A stretch of 64,000 nt of DNA, taken from an uncultured Lachnospiraceae bacterium. Lineage in GTDB: Bacteria > Bacillota > Clostridia > Lachnospirales > Lachnospiraceae. Below the pieces are notes generated by a model. That model saw only the letters and a program-made list of their open reading frames with translations, was not told the origin of the DNA and ran no database searches. The stretch is taken from contig CAJUHP010000019.1 in assembly GCA_910586125.1 (NCBI GenBank), positions 1 through 64,000 of the forward strand. Direction: 5' to 3'. Shown here in pieces: positions 26,713-35,648 of this stretch (positions are counted from its first letter, which is position 1; each line of letters opens with the position of its first letter). The position numbers and the translations under genes are program-made.

Positions 26713-28698
26713 TCAGCAGATTTCTGCTCCTGCCGGCATCTCTTTTTCCGGAACCATCAGGGCCAGCTTCCCCTCCGCGTCTTCTGCGCACAGAAGCATT
26801 CCTTCCGACAGCACGCCGGCCAGCTTCGCCGGCTTTAAGTTGACCAGAACCATCACCTTTTTGCCGACCATCTCTTCCGCCTTATAATGCGCCTTGATGC
26901 CGGATACAATCTGCTTTACCTCCGATCCGATCTTTACCTGCGAGCAGAGCAGTTTCTTTGATTTCTTTACCTCCTCGCAGGCGATGATCTCGCCTACCTG
27001 AAACTGCATTTTTGCAAAGTCCTCGTAGGTGATCTCCTCCTTTTTCTCCAGATCGATCCCCGCTTCTTCTTTATCTGCCTCACCTGCGCCGGATGTCTGC
27101 TCTTCTTCCTGCTTCTCGCTCTGTGCCGCCTCCTCGGCCGCCTCCCTATTTGCCAGCACTTCTTTCAGATCCAGGCGGGCAAACAGAATCTCCGGCTTTT
27201 CCGTTACCTTTCCCTCTCCGTAAAGGCCGAACTGCTCCAGCTCTTCTAGAGAATACTTCCGGCCTCCCATCTGTCTCAGGATAGCCGCTGAGGTGTCCGG
27301 CATAAAGGCTTCTAAAAGGCTGGCGCCCATGCAGATGCTCTCCACCAGATTGTAGAGTACCGTGGCTAAACGGTCTTTTTTCGCCTCATCCTTCGCCAGA
27401 GCCCAAGGCATCGTCTCGTCTATATACTTATTGCAGCGCTTAAAGAGGGCGAAGATTTCACTGATGGCATCCGCGACTCGAAGCTCCTCCATCTTCTCGT
27501 TCACCTTTTTCACGGTCTGCCTGGCTGTTTCCTTCAGCTCCTCATCCACCGGCTCCAAGGCGCCTCTGTCGCGTACCTGCCCTCCGAAATATTTATTGGA
27601 CATGGAGACCGTCCGGTTTACCAGATTTCCCAGAACATTCGCCAGATCCGCGTTCAGGCGCTCCACCAGAAGCTCCCATGTGATCACGCCGTCATTGTCA
27701 AAAGGCATCTCGTGCAGCACAAAATAACGAACCGCATCCACGCCGAAAAGATCCGCCAGATCGTCGGCATAGATCACGTTTCCTTTGGACTTGCTCATCT
27801 TTCCGTTCTCCTGCAAAAGCCAGGGATGACCGAAGATCTGTTTCGGCAGCGGCAGATCCAACGCCATCAAAAAGATCGGCCAGTAGATCGTATGGAAACG
27901 GATAATGTCCTTGCCGATCAGATGCAGATCTGCCGGCCAATATGTTTCAAATAATTCTCCATGATTTCCATCGCAGTCATATCCCAAACCGGTGATATAG
28001 TTGGTCAGAGCATCCAGCCAGACATAGACCACATGGCGCTCGTCAAAGTCAACCGGAACTCCCCATTGGAAGGAAGTCCGTGAAACGCACAGATCCTGAA
28101 GACCGGGACGGAGGAAATTATTCATCATCTCATTTTTACGGGCAACCGGCTGGATAAACTCCGGATGATCCTCGATATGACGAATCAGATCATCCGCATA
28201 TTTGCTCATCTTAAAGAAATACGCCTCCTCCTTTGCCGGCTGAACCGGGCGGCCGCAGTCCGGGCATTTGCCGTCCACTAGCTGCGATTCCGTGAAAAAC
28301 GATTCGCAGGGCGTGCAGTACATTCCTTCATAATAGCCTTTGTAGATATCTCCCTGGTCATACAATTTTTTGAAAATCTTCTGTACCTGTTTTTCATGAT
28401 CCGCATCGGTAGTCCGGATAAATTTGTCGTAGGACGTATTCATCAAATCCCAGATCCGTCGTATTTCTCCGGCGACCCCGTCCACAAATGCCTGCGGCGT
28501 TACCCCCGCCTCAGCCGCTTTCTGTTCGATCTTCTGTCCATGCTCGTCTGTACCGGTCTGAAAGCGTACGTCATAGCCCTGCGCTCTCTTATAGCGGGCA
28601 ATGCTGTCCGCCAGAATAATCTCGTAGGTATTCCCAATATGAGGCTTGCCCGAAGTGTACGCGATGGCCGTTGTGATGTAGTAAGGTTGTTTGTTCAT
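26713..28698 (-). CDS. metG: Methionyl-tRNA synthetase with C-terminal tRNA-binding domain
   Basis: 661-aa class I synthetase that charges tRNA-Met. HIGH motif as KPHIGNTYEI near residue 18, four zinc-binding Cys (CTPCESF and CPDCGRP, about 125-147), KMSKS loop (GKMSKSKGNVIY) near 300, anticodon domain to about 510, an acidic linker rich in Glu (530-560) and a C-terminal Trbp111-like domain (MQFQVGEIIACEEVKKSKKL, LVNLKPAKLAGVLSEGM), which aids tRNA capture and dimerisation. AAGGAGG precedes the ATG. Expression should be controlled by the Met T-box directly upstream. Confidence 0.97.
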   Translation of the reverse strand: MNKQPYYITTAIAYTSGKPHIGNTYEIILADSIARYKRAQGYDVRFQTGTDEHGQKIEQKAAEAGVTPQAFVDGVAGEIRRIWDLMNTSYDKFIRTTDADHEKQVQKIFKKLYDQGDIYKGYYEGMYCTPCESFFTESQLVDGKCPDCGRPVQPAKEEAYFFKMSKYADDLIRHIEDHPEFIQPVARKNEMMNNFLRPGLQDLCVSRTSFQWGVPVDFDERHVVYVWLDALTNYITGLGYDCDGNHGELFETYWPADLHLIGKDIIRFHTIYWPIFLMALDLPLPKQIFGHPWLLQENGKMSKSKGNVIYADDLADLFGVDAVRYFVLHEMPFDNDGVITWELLVERLNADLANVLGNLVNRTVSMSNKYFGGQVRDRGALEPVDEELKETARQTVKKVNEKMEELRVADAISEIFALFKRCNKYIDETMPWALAKDEAKKDRLATVLYNLVESICMGASLLEAFMPDTSAAILRQMGGRKYSLEELEQFGLYGEGKVTEKPEILFARLDLKEVLANREAAEEAAQSEKQEEEQTSGAGEADKEEAGIDLEKKEEITYEDFAKMQFQVGEIIACEEVKKSKKLLCSQVKIGSEVKQIVSGIKAHYKAEEMVGKKVMVLVNLKPAKLAGVLSEGMLLCAEDAEGKLALMVPEKEMPAGAEIC

Positions 28699-28852
28699 GT
28701 CTTTCCCTCCTTTTCGATTTGTATCGCATATAAACCGCTTTTTCTATCCAGACAGTGCTATTAAGACACGGCAATTCCAACAGCGCCAGGTTTTCAGGAA
28801 TCTCCCGTCCGATCCGAAAACGCATCCTGTCAAAAACCGTCTTTTGCGAAAC

Positions 28853-29150
28853 AGAAAAAAAATACCCCAGCCAAAAAAGGCCAGGGACGAAACTGCTTCG
28901 TGGTACCACCGCTGTTTATCTGCCCTTCACAGGACAGACCTTATGGAGTACAGGAAAAAACCGATACTCCTGCGCTGTAATGGGCGCACCCAGCGAAATC
29001 TAACGGCCACAGAATGAAAGCTCCTGTAAAGCCGGGTCGAAAACGCTGCTCCAAGACCATGTTCGGCGTGATTTCCATGCTTCTTCTCAGCAGGCGAAGC
29101 TCTCTGTGATTTCCATCATCGCTTACTCTTCTCTTCATCGCATCTTTTTA
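28853..29150 (-). promoter_or_regulatory. T-box riboswitch, methionine-specific, upstream of metG
   Basis: Minus-strand leader with the conserved T-box AGCGGTGGTACCACG (complement 28899-28913), which pairs with uncharged tRNA ends. A terminator hairpin with stem CCCTGGCC/GGCTGGGG is followed by TATTTTTTTT (28853-28888). Upstream, a long stem I region starts with GATGAAGAGAAGAGTAAGCG; its specifier loop reads GAAC-ATG-G, so the codon ATG (complement 29058-29060) fits tRNA-Met. Uncharged tRNA-Met should favour the antiterminator and raise metG expression. Confidence 0.9.
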
Positions 29151-29166
29151 TAATGTGCTGTCTTTT

Positions 29167-29195
29167 ATCATACTGAATGAAAAATCATTTGTCAA
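29167..29195 (-). promoter_or_regulatory. metG promoter
   Basis: Minus-strand -35 TTGACA (29190-29195), 17-bp spacer, -10 TATGAT (29167-29172). The predicted start is a few bases before the T-box stem I. Confidence 0.8.
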
Positions 29196-29402
29196 GGGCA
29201 GAGCAAAGAATATTTTAAATTTTGCCTGTCTGATTCAAAAATATGAAGCATTCCCGTTCATCCGATCCATATCTGAAATAGCATCTATTTCACTAGAATT
29301 ATTATAGACAGTAAAAAACGACTTCATTAGATCTTCTCACTGTAAAATTAAGGCATGATATTTTATTCTTCGCCAGCCATACTAAAATCGGAGGTGATAT
29401 TC

Positions 29403-29576
29403 ATGAGCGGTAAAGATCTGCAGTATATCGAAGATGCTCTGGGCCACGAGCAGATTCTGAAAAAACAGTGTGAAGACACGGCCAAAAACATTTCCGATCC
29501 GGAGCTGAAAAGCTGTGTAGAGCAGCTCAGCGCCAAGCATCAGGAAATCTTCAACCAGTTTTATCAATTAGTATAG
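29403..29576 (+). CDS. Small helical protein upstream of CotF-type coat gene
   Basis: 57 aa, entirely helical by composition (DLQYIEDALGHEQILKKQ, DPELKSCVEQLSAKHQEIFN). No enzymatic motif. GGAGGT precedes the ATG at 29403 by 7 bases, and it ends 10 bp before the CotF-type gene, so the two are cotranscribed. The pairing and size suggest a small partner of the coat protein, possibly a ferritin-like or four-helix half. Function inferred only from the neighbour. Confidence 0.75.
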   Translation: MSGKDLQYIEDALGHEQILKKQCEDTAKNISDPELKSCVEQLSAKHQEIFNQFYQLV

Positions 29577-29586
29577 GAGGCGGACC

Positions 29587-29838
29587 ATGGAAGACAAACA
29601 GGCAATGGAAAATATCCTGCTGACAGCCAAGGGCGTGTGCGATCTGTATATGCACGGAACCTTAGAGGCCTCGGATTCCAGGGTTCACCAGGCTTTTGAC
29701 AAGGCCCTGAATGAATCCCTGTGTATGCAGGATGAAATCTACCAAAAAATGACGGCCAAGGGCTGGTATCCCACCGAGCAGGTAGAGCAGCAGAAGATCG
29801 ACAAAGTGAAACAGAAATTCAGCTCCTCCATGCAGTAA
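29587..29838 (+). CDS. CotF-type spore coat protein (Coat F domain)
   Basis: 83-aa protein made almost wholly of a Coat F domain: NILLTAKGVCDLYMHGTLEA, then LNESLCMQDEIYQKMTAKGW and a final YPTEQVEQQKIDKVKQKF, the usual Met/Tyr/Pro ending of the family. The family is found in endospore coats; Bacillus CotF is longer and processed, whereas clostridial members are often single-domain like this. The start has AGGAGG 7 bases upstream. Expected to be made late in the mother cell; I could not identify a convincing sporulation-sigma promoter. Confidence 0.85.
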   Translation: MEDKQAMENILLTAKGVCDLYMHGTLEASDSRVHQAFDKALNESLCMQDEIYQKMTAKGWYPTEQVEQQKIDKVKQKFSSSMQ

Positions 29839-29907
29839 ATTCGGCATGGAGCGCCTGAATTTTCTCCCTGCGGTGAGGACAGGTTCCTCAAATCCGTCCG
29901 GATAAGT

Positions 29908-29946
29908 AAAAAGGGCTGTGGATTATCACATCCACGCCCTCTTTTA
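29908..29946 (+). terminator. Terminator after the coat gene pair, probably bidirectional
   Basis: AGGGCTGTGGAT and ATCCACGCCCT form a stem with one mismatch around a 6-nt loop, followed by CTTTT on the plus strand and by TTTTT on the minus strand. It can serve the coat genes and the convergent DUF3881 gene. Confidence 0.8.
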
Positions 29947-30828
29947 CTTTTCTCCAAATTCTGCCATTCCCTGCAGCCAAATATCGCCTTTAAACCGCCG
30001 TCCTGGGGCCGGTTCACCCGTGATGTCCCTCTCATTAATACAGAGAGTCAGCTCCAAACCATTGCTGGCAATCTGCATCTGATATACCTTTTCCCTCGTC
30101 CAGAAGTTTGTGATCCGTTCGCATTCCAAAATCTCACCGATCACCATGTAGCTGTCGCATTCCACCCCGGTTGGCATAAAGCATGAATCGACAATCGAAT
30201 AGACATCCTCTTTTAACATCCGGCGGCTGATCTGCCCATACAGCGTAATGTCTTCCATCGTCAGGCTTTCCATCGCTGCCTCATCCCCTTCTCTGGCAGC
30301 CGCCAGCATTCGGTCACGGTTTTTATTGGTCGCATTAATGCGGGCGATCTGATGTTTTGTCTTCTGAATCGGCAGAAGAACCGTTCCCTGTATCCCAAGA
30401 CCGGAGAGGGCAAAGGATTTCAGCTTGGAGGGAAGGTTGTTCTCCACCCTCTCCCGATACAAAATACCATTTATCATATAGAAAATCAGAGCTGCCCCCA
30501 GACGGCCGTCCTCACTGAGCACGGCATAGGCTTCCTTGTCATTCAGACGCCGGATATAACCGCTTCCCATCGGGGTTGACGTTTTTCCCTCCACATAGGG
30601 AAAATAAAATTCCCGCACAAACTCCCCGCTCTCCGGGTCGCGGTAGCCCTGCAGAATCACGCCGATCCCTTTTCCTGTCTCACAGCGCAGGCCGGCATAG
30701 GTGCGTTCATGCTTCTCCCGATTCCGCTCCCCATAGGGAGGAGACAGCTCCATACTTCTTAAAAGGGTGATCTCCTCCGATTTTGTTTCAATCCCTGCAA
30801 ATCCAATTGCTCTTAAATATCTATGCAC
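29944..30828 (-). CDS. DUF3881 family protein
   Basis: 294-aa cytoplasmic protein of the DUF3881 family of Clostridia, function unknown. Recognisable stretches are the N-terminal HRYLRAIGFAGI, VILQGYRDPESGEFVREFYF, and ECDSYMVIGEILECERITN, with the C-terminal GRRFKGDIWLQGMAEFG. It starts at a GTG (30828) with GAGG 7 bases upstream, 12 bp after the serS stop, so it is cotranscribed with serS. No membrane segment, signal or catalytic motif seen. Confidence 0.8.
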   Translation of the reverse strand: MHRYLRAIGFAGIETKSEEITLLRSMELSPPYGERNREKHERTYAGLRCETGKGIGVILQGYRDPESGEFVREFYFPYVEGKTSTPMGSGYIRRLNDKEAYAVLSEDGRLGAALIFYMINGILYRERVENNLPSKLKSFALSGLGIQGTVLLPIQKTKHQIARINATNKNRDRMLAAAREGDEAAMESLTMEDITLYGQISRRMLKEDVYSIVDSCFMPTGVECDSYMVIGEILECERITNFWTREKVYQMQIASNGLELTLCINERDITGEPAPGRRFKGDIWLQGMAEFGEK

Positions 30829-30840
30829 AAATTTTCCTCT

Positions 30841-32121
30841 TTATTGGATGACAGACTTTCCTCCCATATAAGGACGCAGTGCTTCCGGAATCCTTACCGA
30901 ACCGTCCTCGTTCAGATTATTCTCCAAAAATGCAATCAGCATCCGGGGCGGAGCTGCCACCGTATTGTTTAATGTATGGGCAAAGTACTTTTTCCCGTCT
31001 GCCGCGGCCACACGGATTTTTAAGCGGCGGGCCTGAGCATCTCCCAGATTGGAGCAGCTTCCGACCTCAAAGTACTTCTTCTGTCTGGGAGACCAGGCTT
31101 CCACATCCACAGATTTCACTTTCAGATCCGCCAGATCCCCGGAACAACATTCCAGTGTTCTCACCGGGATATCCAGACTGCAAAACAGATCAACGGTATT
31201 CTGCCACAGCTTGTCAAACCACATCGGGCTTTCCTCCGGCTTGCAAACCACAATCATCTCCTGTTTTTCAAACTGATGAATCCGGTAAACGCCCCTCTCC
31301 TCAATGCCGTGCGCCCCCTTTTCCTTGCGGAAGCAGGGAGAATAGCTGGTCAGGGTATAGGGAAGATTTTCTTCCTTATTGACCGTATCAATAAACTTTC
31401 CGATCATGGAATGCTCGCTGGTCCCGATCAGATAGAGATCTTCCCCTTCGATCTTGTACATCATGGCATCCATCTCCGCAAAACTCATTACGCCTGTTAC
31501 GACGTCGCTGCGGATCATAAATGGCGGTACGCAGTAGGTAAAGCCTCTGTTAATCATGAAATCTCTGGCATACGAGATAACGGCGGAATGCAGTCTGGCA
31601 ATATCCCCCATCAGATAGTAAAACCCGTTGCCGGCCACCTTTCTGGCACTGTCCAGATCAATTCCCTGAAACCGTTCCATAATCTCCGTATGATAGGGAA
31701 TCTCAAAATCCGGGACTACAGGCTCCCCGTAACGCTCCACCTCCACATTTTCACTGTCGTCTTTTCCAATCGGAACAGAAGGGTCAATGATATTGGGAAT
31801 CGTCATCATGATACGGCGAATGTTCTCCTCTACCTCTTTCTCCCTCTCCGACAGCTCATTGATCCGCTCTGCGTCGGCGGCTACCTCTGCTTTGACCTTC
31901 TCCGCCTCTTCCCTCTGACCTTTTGCCATCAGACCGCCGATTTCTTTGGAGCGCTTATTTCGGCTCGCGCGCAGAGCTTCTACCTCCTGCTTGATTTCAC
32001 GGTTTTCCTGATCCAGTTGAATGACTTCGTCAACCAGCGGAAGTTTTCCTTCCTGAAATTTATTGCGGATATTTTGTTTGACTGTTTCCGGGTTTTCCCT
32101 CAGAAATTTAATATCAATCAT
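30841..32121 (-). CDS. serS: Seryl-tRNA synthetase
   Basis: 426 aa, standard size. Class II synthetase that charges tRNA-Ser (and tRNA-Sec where present). The N-terminal antiparallel coiled coil (about 30-105) precedes the catalytic core with motif 2 (TLTSYSPCFRKEKGAHG), the RIHQFEKQEM strand and motif 3 (LNNTVAAPPRMLIAFLENN). The start at 32121 (MIDIKFLREN) is the conserved family N-terminus and has AAAGGAA upstream; extra in-frame codons before it are not conserved-looking. It is followed by the DUF3881 gene. No T-box was seen before it. Confidence 0.96.
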   Translation of the reverse strand: MIDIKFLRENPETVKQNIRNKFQEGKLPLVDEVIQLDQENREIKQEVEALRASRNKRSKEIGGLMAKGQREEAEKVKAEVAADAERINELSEREKEVEENIRRIMMTIPNIIDPSVPIGKDDSENVEVERYGEPVVPDFEIPYHTEIMERFQGIDLDSARKVAGNGFYYLMGDIARLHSAVISYARDFMINRGFTYCVPPFMIRSDVVTGVMSFAEMDAMMYKIEGEDLYLIGTSEHSMIGKFIDTVNKEENLPYTLTSYSPCFRKEKGAHGIEERGVYRIHQFEKQEMIVVCKPEESPMWFDKLWQNTVDLFCSLDIPVRTLECCSGDLADLKVKSVDVEAWSPRQKKYFEVGSCSNLGDAQARRLKIRVAAADGKKYFAHTLNNTVAAPPRMLIAFLENNLNEDGSVRIPEALRPYMGGKSVIQ

Positions 32122-32208
32122 TTTGGGATTTTCCTTTCCTTTTTCCTGACACATATGGAAACACGGAATTTCCCTCCCGGACAAGGAGGAAAATTCCGCT
32201 GAATCCTT

Positions 32209-33543
32209 TTACACGATTCCCTGCGCCTTCATTGCTTCGGCCACTTTTTCAAAGCCAGCTATATTGGCGCCGGCCACGAAATTGCCCTCTGCGCCGTAGC
32301 GGGATGCCGCGCTGCTCACCTTAGCGTAAATGCCGATCATAATATTTTTCAGTTTCTCGTCCACTTCCTCAAAGGACCAGCTCAATCTCTGGCTGTTCTG
32401 GCTCATTTCCAGAGCAGAGGTCGCCACGCCTCCCGCATTGGCCGCTTTGCCCGGCATAAATAAAATCTTCTTCTCCAGGAAATAATCCGTCGCCTCTCTG
32501 GTGCTGGGCATATTCGCGCCCTCTGCGACACAGGTGCAGCCCTGAGAAATCAGCTTCTTGGCGTCCTCCAGATTCAGTTCATTCTGAGTTGCGCAGGGCA
32601 GAGCCACATCGCAGGCAATATTCCAGATTCCTTTTCCTTCCGTATATACGCTGCCCGCTACGGCATCCGCATATTCCCGAATCCTCCCGCGGCGCACTTC
32701 CTTGATCTCCTTGACAACATCCAGTTTGATTCCCTCTGCATCGTAAATATAGCCGTTGGAATCATTCAGCGCTACGACTTTCGCACCCAGTTCCTGCGCT
32801 TTCTCTGTGGCATAGATCGCCACATTGCCGGAACCAGAGATCACGACCGTCTTGCCGTTCAGGCTCTGGCCGGCATGCTTTAACATTTCCTCGGTGATGT
32901 ACACCAGGCCGTAACCGGTCGCCTGCGTTCTGGCCAGAGAGCCGCCGTAGGTCAGCCCCTTACCGGTCAGCACGCCCTCATACAGACCCTTGATTCTCTT
33001 ATACTGGCCATACAGGAAGCCAATCTCCCGGCCTCCCACGCCGATATCGCCGGCCGGAACATCCTGATCCGCCCCGATATACTTGCACAGTTCCGTCATA
33101 AAGCTCTGGCAGAATGCCATCACTTCCCGGTCGCTCTTTCCCTTGGGGTCAAAGTCGGAACCGCCTTTGCCGCCGCCGATGGGCAGCCCGGTCAGGGAAT
33201 TTTTAAACACCTGCTCAAAGCCCAGGAATTTTAAAATACTTTGATTGACAGAAGGGTGAAAACGCAGTCCTCCCTTGTAAGGGCCGATTGCACTGTTAAA
33301 CTGCACGCGGTATCCCTTGTTTACCTGAACATTTCCCTGGTCATCCACCCACGGAACACGAAATGAAACAATTCTCTCCGGCTCAGTCAGGCGCTCCAGC
33401 AGACTGATCTTTCTGAACTCATCCTCGTGAGCGTCGATCACCAGCGCCAGCGAATCCAGAACCTCTTTTACCGCCTGATGAAATTCCGGCTCTCCGGGAT
33501 TTTTTGCGATAACGCGCTCCATCACTTCCGATACATAAGACAT
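32209..33543 (-). CDS. gdhA: NADP-type glutamate dehydrogenase
   Basis: 444-aa hexameric glutamate dehydrogenase interconverting 2-oxoglutarate, ammonium and glutamate. Substrate-binding PIGGGKGGSDFDPKG carries the catalytic Lys, followed by VPAGDIGVGGREIG and KGLTYGGS; the Rossmann glycine motif is VVISGSGNVAIYATEK. The length and MSYVSEVMERV N-terminus match the bacterial anabolic form, though clostridial enzymes can work in amino acid fermentation. GAGGAGGAAA lies 6 bases before the ATG at 33543. Its stop is 87 bp before the serS start; cotranscription is possible but not evident. Confidence 0.96.
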   Translation of the reverse strand: MSYVSEVMERVIAKNPGEPEFHQAVKEVLDSLALVIDAHEDEFRKISLLERLTEPERIVSFRVPWVDDQGNVQVNKGYRVQFNSAIGPYKGGLRFHPSVNQSILKFLGFEQVFKNSLTGLPIGGGKGGSDFDPKGKSDREVMAFCQSFMTELCKYIGADQDVPAGDIGVGGREIGFLYGQYKRIKGLYEGVLTGKGLTYGGSLARTQATGYGLVYITEEMLKHAGQSLNGKTVVISGSGNVAIYATEKAQELGAKVVALNDSNGYIYDAEGIKLDVVKEIKEVRRGRIREYADAVAGSVYTEGKGIWNIACDVALPCATQNELNLEDAKKLISQGCTCVAEGANMPSTREATDYFLEKKILFMPGKAANAGGVATSALEMSQNSQRLSWSFEEVDEKLKNIMIGIYAKVSSAASRYGAEGNFVAGANIAGFEKVAEAMKAQGIV

Positions 33544-33609
33544 ATTAATTTCCTCCTCGTATATATTTACTGTCATTTCTGACGGTATTCCACATAATGA
33601 AAGCCTGTT

Positions 33610-34113
33610 CTAATGCTTGCTTTTGGCTTCCTCCAGACTCTTTTTCTCCTCTTTGCTCAAATCCACATCACACTCTCCCTGCACCACCCTCTTAATATAC
33701 AGATAGCAGCTCTCCCGGTTATGGATGCAGTTCAGCATAACACCGCTGTCATTGCGGTCCAAAAGCGTCATCACGAAACTGAACTGCCCTCCCATCCCCT
33801 GAAAGGCGTCGTATCTCACAATGGAAGTCTTCTGATAGGAGCGGTTTAATGTGGTGTTGATCGCCCGGATCATATCCTTATTGGATTTATCCTCCTGTTT
33901 TAAAATCTCCACATCTCCATATACCTTCAGAAAACTGTCCTCCATACTCTCTCCATCCTTGCCCCGCATAAAGAGATCATATTTTTTAAACAGCGCTCTC
34001 ATTTTAAAAATACATACGATGACAACAATCAATAAAATCGCCACCAGACCCGCAAGCCCAAAAATCAGATAGGCCGGGTCAAATAGCAGCCTGTTTAAAA
34101 TACTGTTCTCCAT
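33610..34113 (-). CDS. DUF4446 family membrane protein
   Basis: 167 aa. One N-terminal membrane helix at about 17-36 (LIFGLAGLVAILLIVVIVCI), then a cytoplasmic part with an amphipathic helix and the conserved SYQKTSIVRYDAFQGMGGQF and FVMTLLDRNDSGVMLNCIHN blocks of DUF4446. The gene is regularly found immediately downstream of parB in firmicutes, as here (16 bp gap), so a role tied to chromosome segregation or the cell pole is possible but unproven. AGGAGG precedes the ATG. Confidence 0.88.
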   Translation of the reverse strand: MENSILNRLLFDPAYLIFGLAGLVAILLIVVIVCIFKMRALFKKYDLFMRGKDGESMEDSFLKVYGDVEILKQEDKSNKDMIRAINTTLNRSYQKTSIVRYDAFQGMGGQFSFVMTLLDRNDSGVMLNCIHNRESCYLYIKRVVQGECDVDLSKEEKKSLEEAKSKH

Positions 34114-34129
34114 AATACTGTCTTTCCTC

Positions 34130-35026
34130 CTACTGTGGTTTTTCCAATATTTCTATTATTCTTTCCAATTCTTCCACAGAATAATAAGAAATCTCGATTT
34201 TTCCTTTGTTTTCGTCCTTGCGGCTGATCGCGACCTTTGTTCCCAGACTGTCCTTGAGTCTTCTCTCGATATCCTGATAGACCGCCTGTCCCGGCAGCGC
34301 TTCCCTCTCCTTTTTTACAGGGGGCGATAGAAGCATTTTTACCAGTTTTTCCGTGTCCCGAACGCTCAGATCCCGGTCAATGATCATCTGCGCCGCCTGA
34401 AGCTGCTGTTCCTTGTCCTCGATCGCCAAAAGCGCACGGGCATGTCCCTGTGTCAAATCGCCCTGAATCAGCATATCCAGAACCGAGTCATCCAGTTTCA
34501 GCAGGCGAAGCGAATTGGTGATGGAGGCGCGGCTTTTGCTGACACGCTCGGCCAATTCCTCATGCTTTAGACCAAACTCCTGAATCAGAATCTGATAGGC
34601 TCTGGCCTCCTCCACCGGATTTAAATCCTGACGCTGAATATTCTCAATCAGAGAAATCTCCATGCTCTCCTGCCTGGAAATTTCCCGGATTACCACAGGC
34701 AATTCTTTGAGTCCGGCCATCCTGGCTGCCCGCCACCGCCGTTCCCCCGCAATAATCTCATAATAGTCTTCTTTTTTCTGAACCAGCAAGGGCTGTAGAA
34801 TCCCAAACTGACGGATCGAATCCGCCAATTCTGCCAGCGACTCTTCCTCAAATATCTTTCTCGGCTGTTCCCGGTTCGGTTCAATCTGATGAATCCCAAC
34901 CAAAAACGGATCTCCTGTCTTAGGACTCTCTTGTACGGTCTCCTCCGGCTCATTGACCGGAATCAAAGAGTCCAGCCCTTTTCCCAGACCCTTGCCTAAT
35001 CCGGATTTCTTCTTTGTCATAGACAT
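34130..35026 (-). CDS. parB: Chromosome partitioning protein ParB (Spo0J)
   Basis: 298-aa ParB. The N-terminal GLGKGLDSLIP box contacts ParA; the CTPase domain includes REQPRKIF, SIRQFGILQPLLV and GERRWRAARMAGLKELPVV; the helix-turn-helix (about 150-185, HEELAERVSKSRASITNSLR) reads parS; the C-terminal 40 residues (KIEISYYSVEELERIIEIL) dimerise. It loads at parS and spreads as a clamp. Two perfect parS sites lie within 6 kb upstream (37330 and 40570). A small kinase gene separates it from parA. Confidence 0.96.
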   Translation of the reverse strand: MSMTKKKSGLGKGLGKGLDSLIPVNEPEETVQESPKTGDPFLVGIHQIEPNREQPRKIFEEESLAELADSIRQFGILQPLLVQKKEDYYEIIAGERRWRAARMAGLKELPVVIREISRQESMEISLIENIQRQDLNPVEEARAYQILIQEFGLKHEELAERVSKSRASITNSLRLLKLDDSVLDMLIQGDLTQGHARALLAIEDKEQQLQAAQMIIDRDLSVRDTEKLVKMLLSPPVKKEREALPGQAVYQDIERRLKDSLGTKVAISRKDENKGKIEISYYSVEELERIIEILEKPQ

Positions 35027-35039
35027 ATGAGTTTCCCTT

Positions 35040-35546
35040 CTATGTATTATGATCTATTTTAAAATGATTGATATATTCATCTGCTTCTTCTCTCGACCGA
35101 AAAATCACAATCGTTTTCTCTTCTCTGTATTTCTCCAGCAATTCATAAATCTGCGGAAGCTGTCTCTCCCCAAAAGAGAGGATTTCCTGCTTAAATTCTT
35201 CATCCAGCTCGGATTCCATCCACGGCAGATCTTCCCTTGTTCTCCCGATGCGTGAACAGGCTCCATCCAGGCAGATTTCCCGCCCAACATCCAGAAGAAA
35301 AACCATATCGCACTCTCTCATACGCATTTCCATGGTTCTCTGATAATTCCCGTCGATGATCCATCTCTCTCTGCGCAGAATGTCCTGCAGCTTAAGATCA
35401 AACTCTTCACACGAGATATTTGTCTGATCCGGTTTATGCCAAATCTTGTCCAGATAATACAGAGGAAGTCCCGATGCATCTCTCAGCTTCCTGGCAAATA
35501 CGCTTTTTCCTGCTCCCGGACTTCCGATTATGATTGCTCTCTGCAT
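35040..35546 (-). CDS. Small P-loop kinase, FlaR/adenylate-kinase-like
   Basis: 168-aa nucleoside-kinase-like ATPase. Walker A is GSPGAGKSVFARKL; LYYLDKIWHKPD and the RERWIIDGNYQRTM block are typical of the family annotated as DNA topology modulation protein FlaR or AAA kinase. The C-terminus ends in short charged helices. The ATG at 35546 is supported by the family N-terminus (MQRAIIIGSPG) with GAGGGAAAG upstream. It is sandwiched between parA and parB, which are normally adjacent, and ends 13 bp before parB, so it is probably cotranscribed with it. Substrate unknown. Confidence 0.82.
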   Translation of the reverse strand: MQRAIIIGSPGAGKSVFARKLRDASGLPLYYLDKIWHKPDQTNISCEEFDLKLQDILRRERWIIDGNYQRTMEMRMRECDMVFLLDVGREICLDGACSRIGRTREDLPWMESELDEEFKQEILSFGERQLPQIYELLEKYREEKTIVIFRSREEADEYINHFKIDHNT

Positions 35547-35648
35547 TTTAATCTTTCCCTCTTCATGTACTTGGGATCGGCATTGTTTCAACTATTTTAT
35601 TACTTTATCACGTTATTGTCTCGTTGTCCAGTTTTCTTTTTCTCTTCT

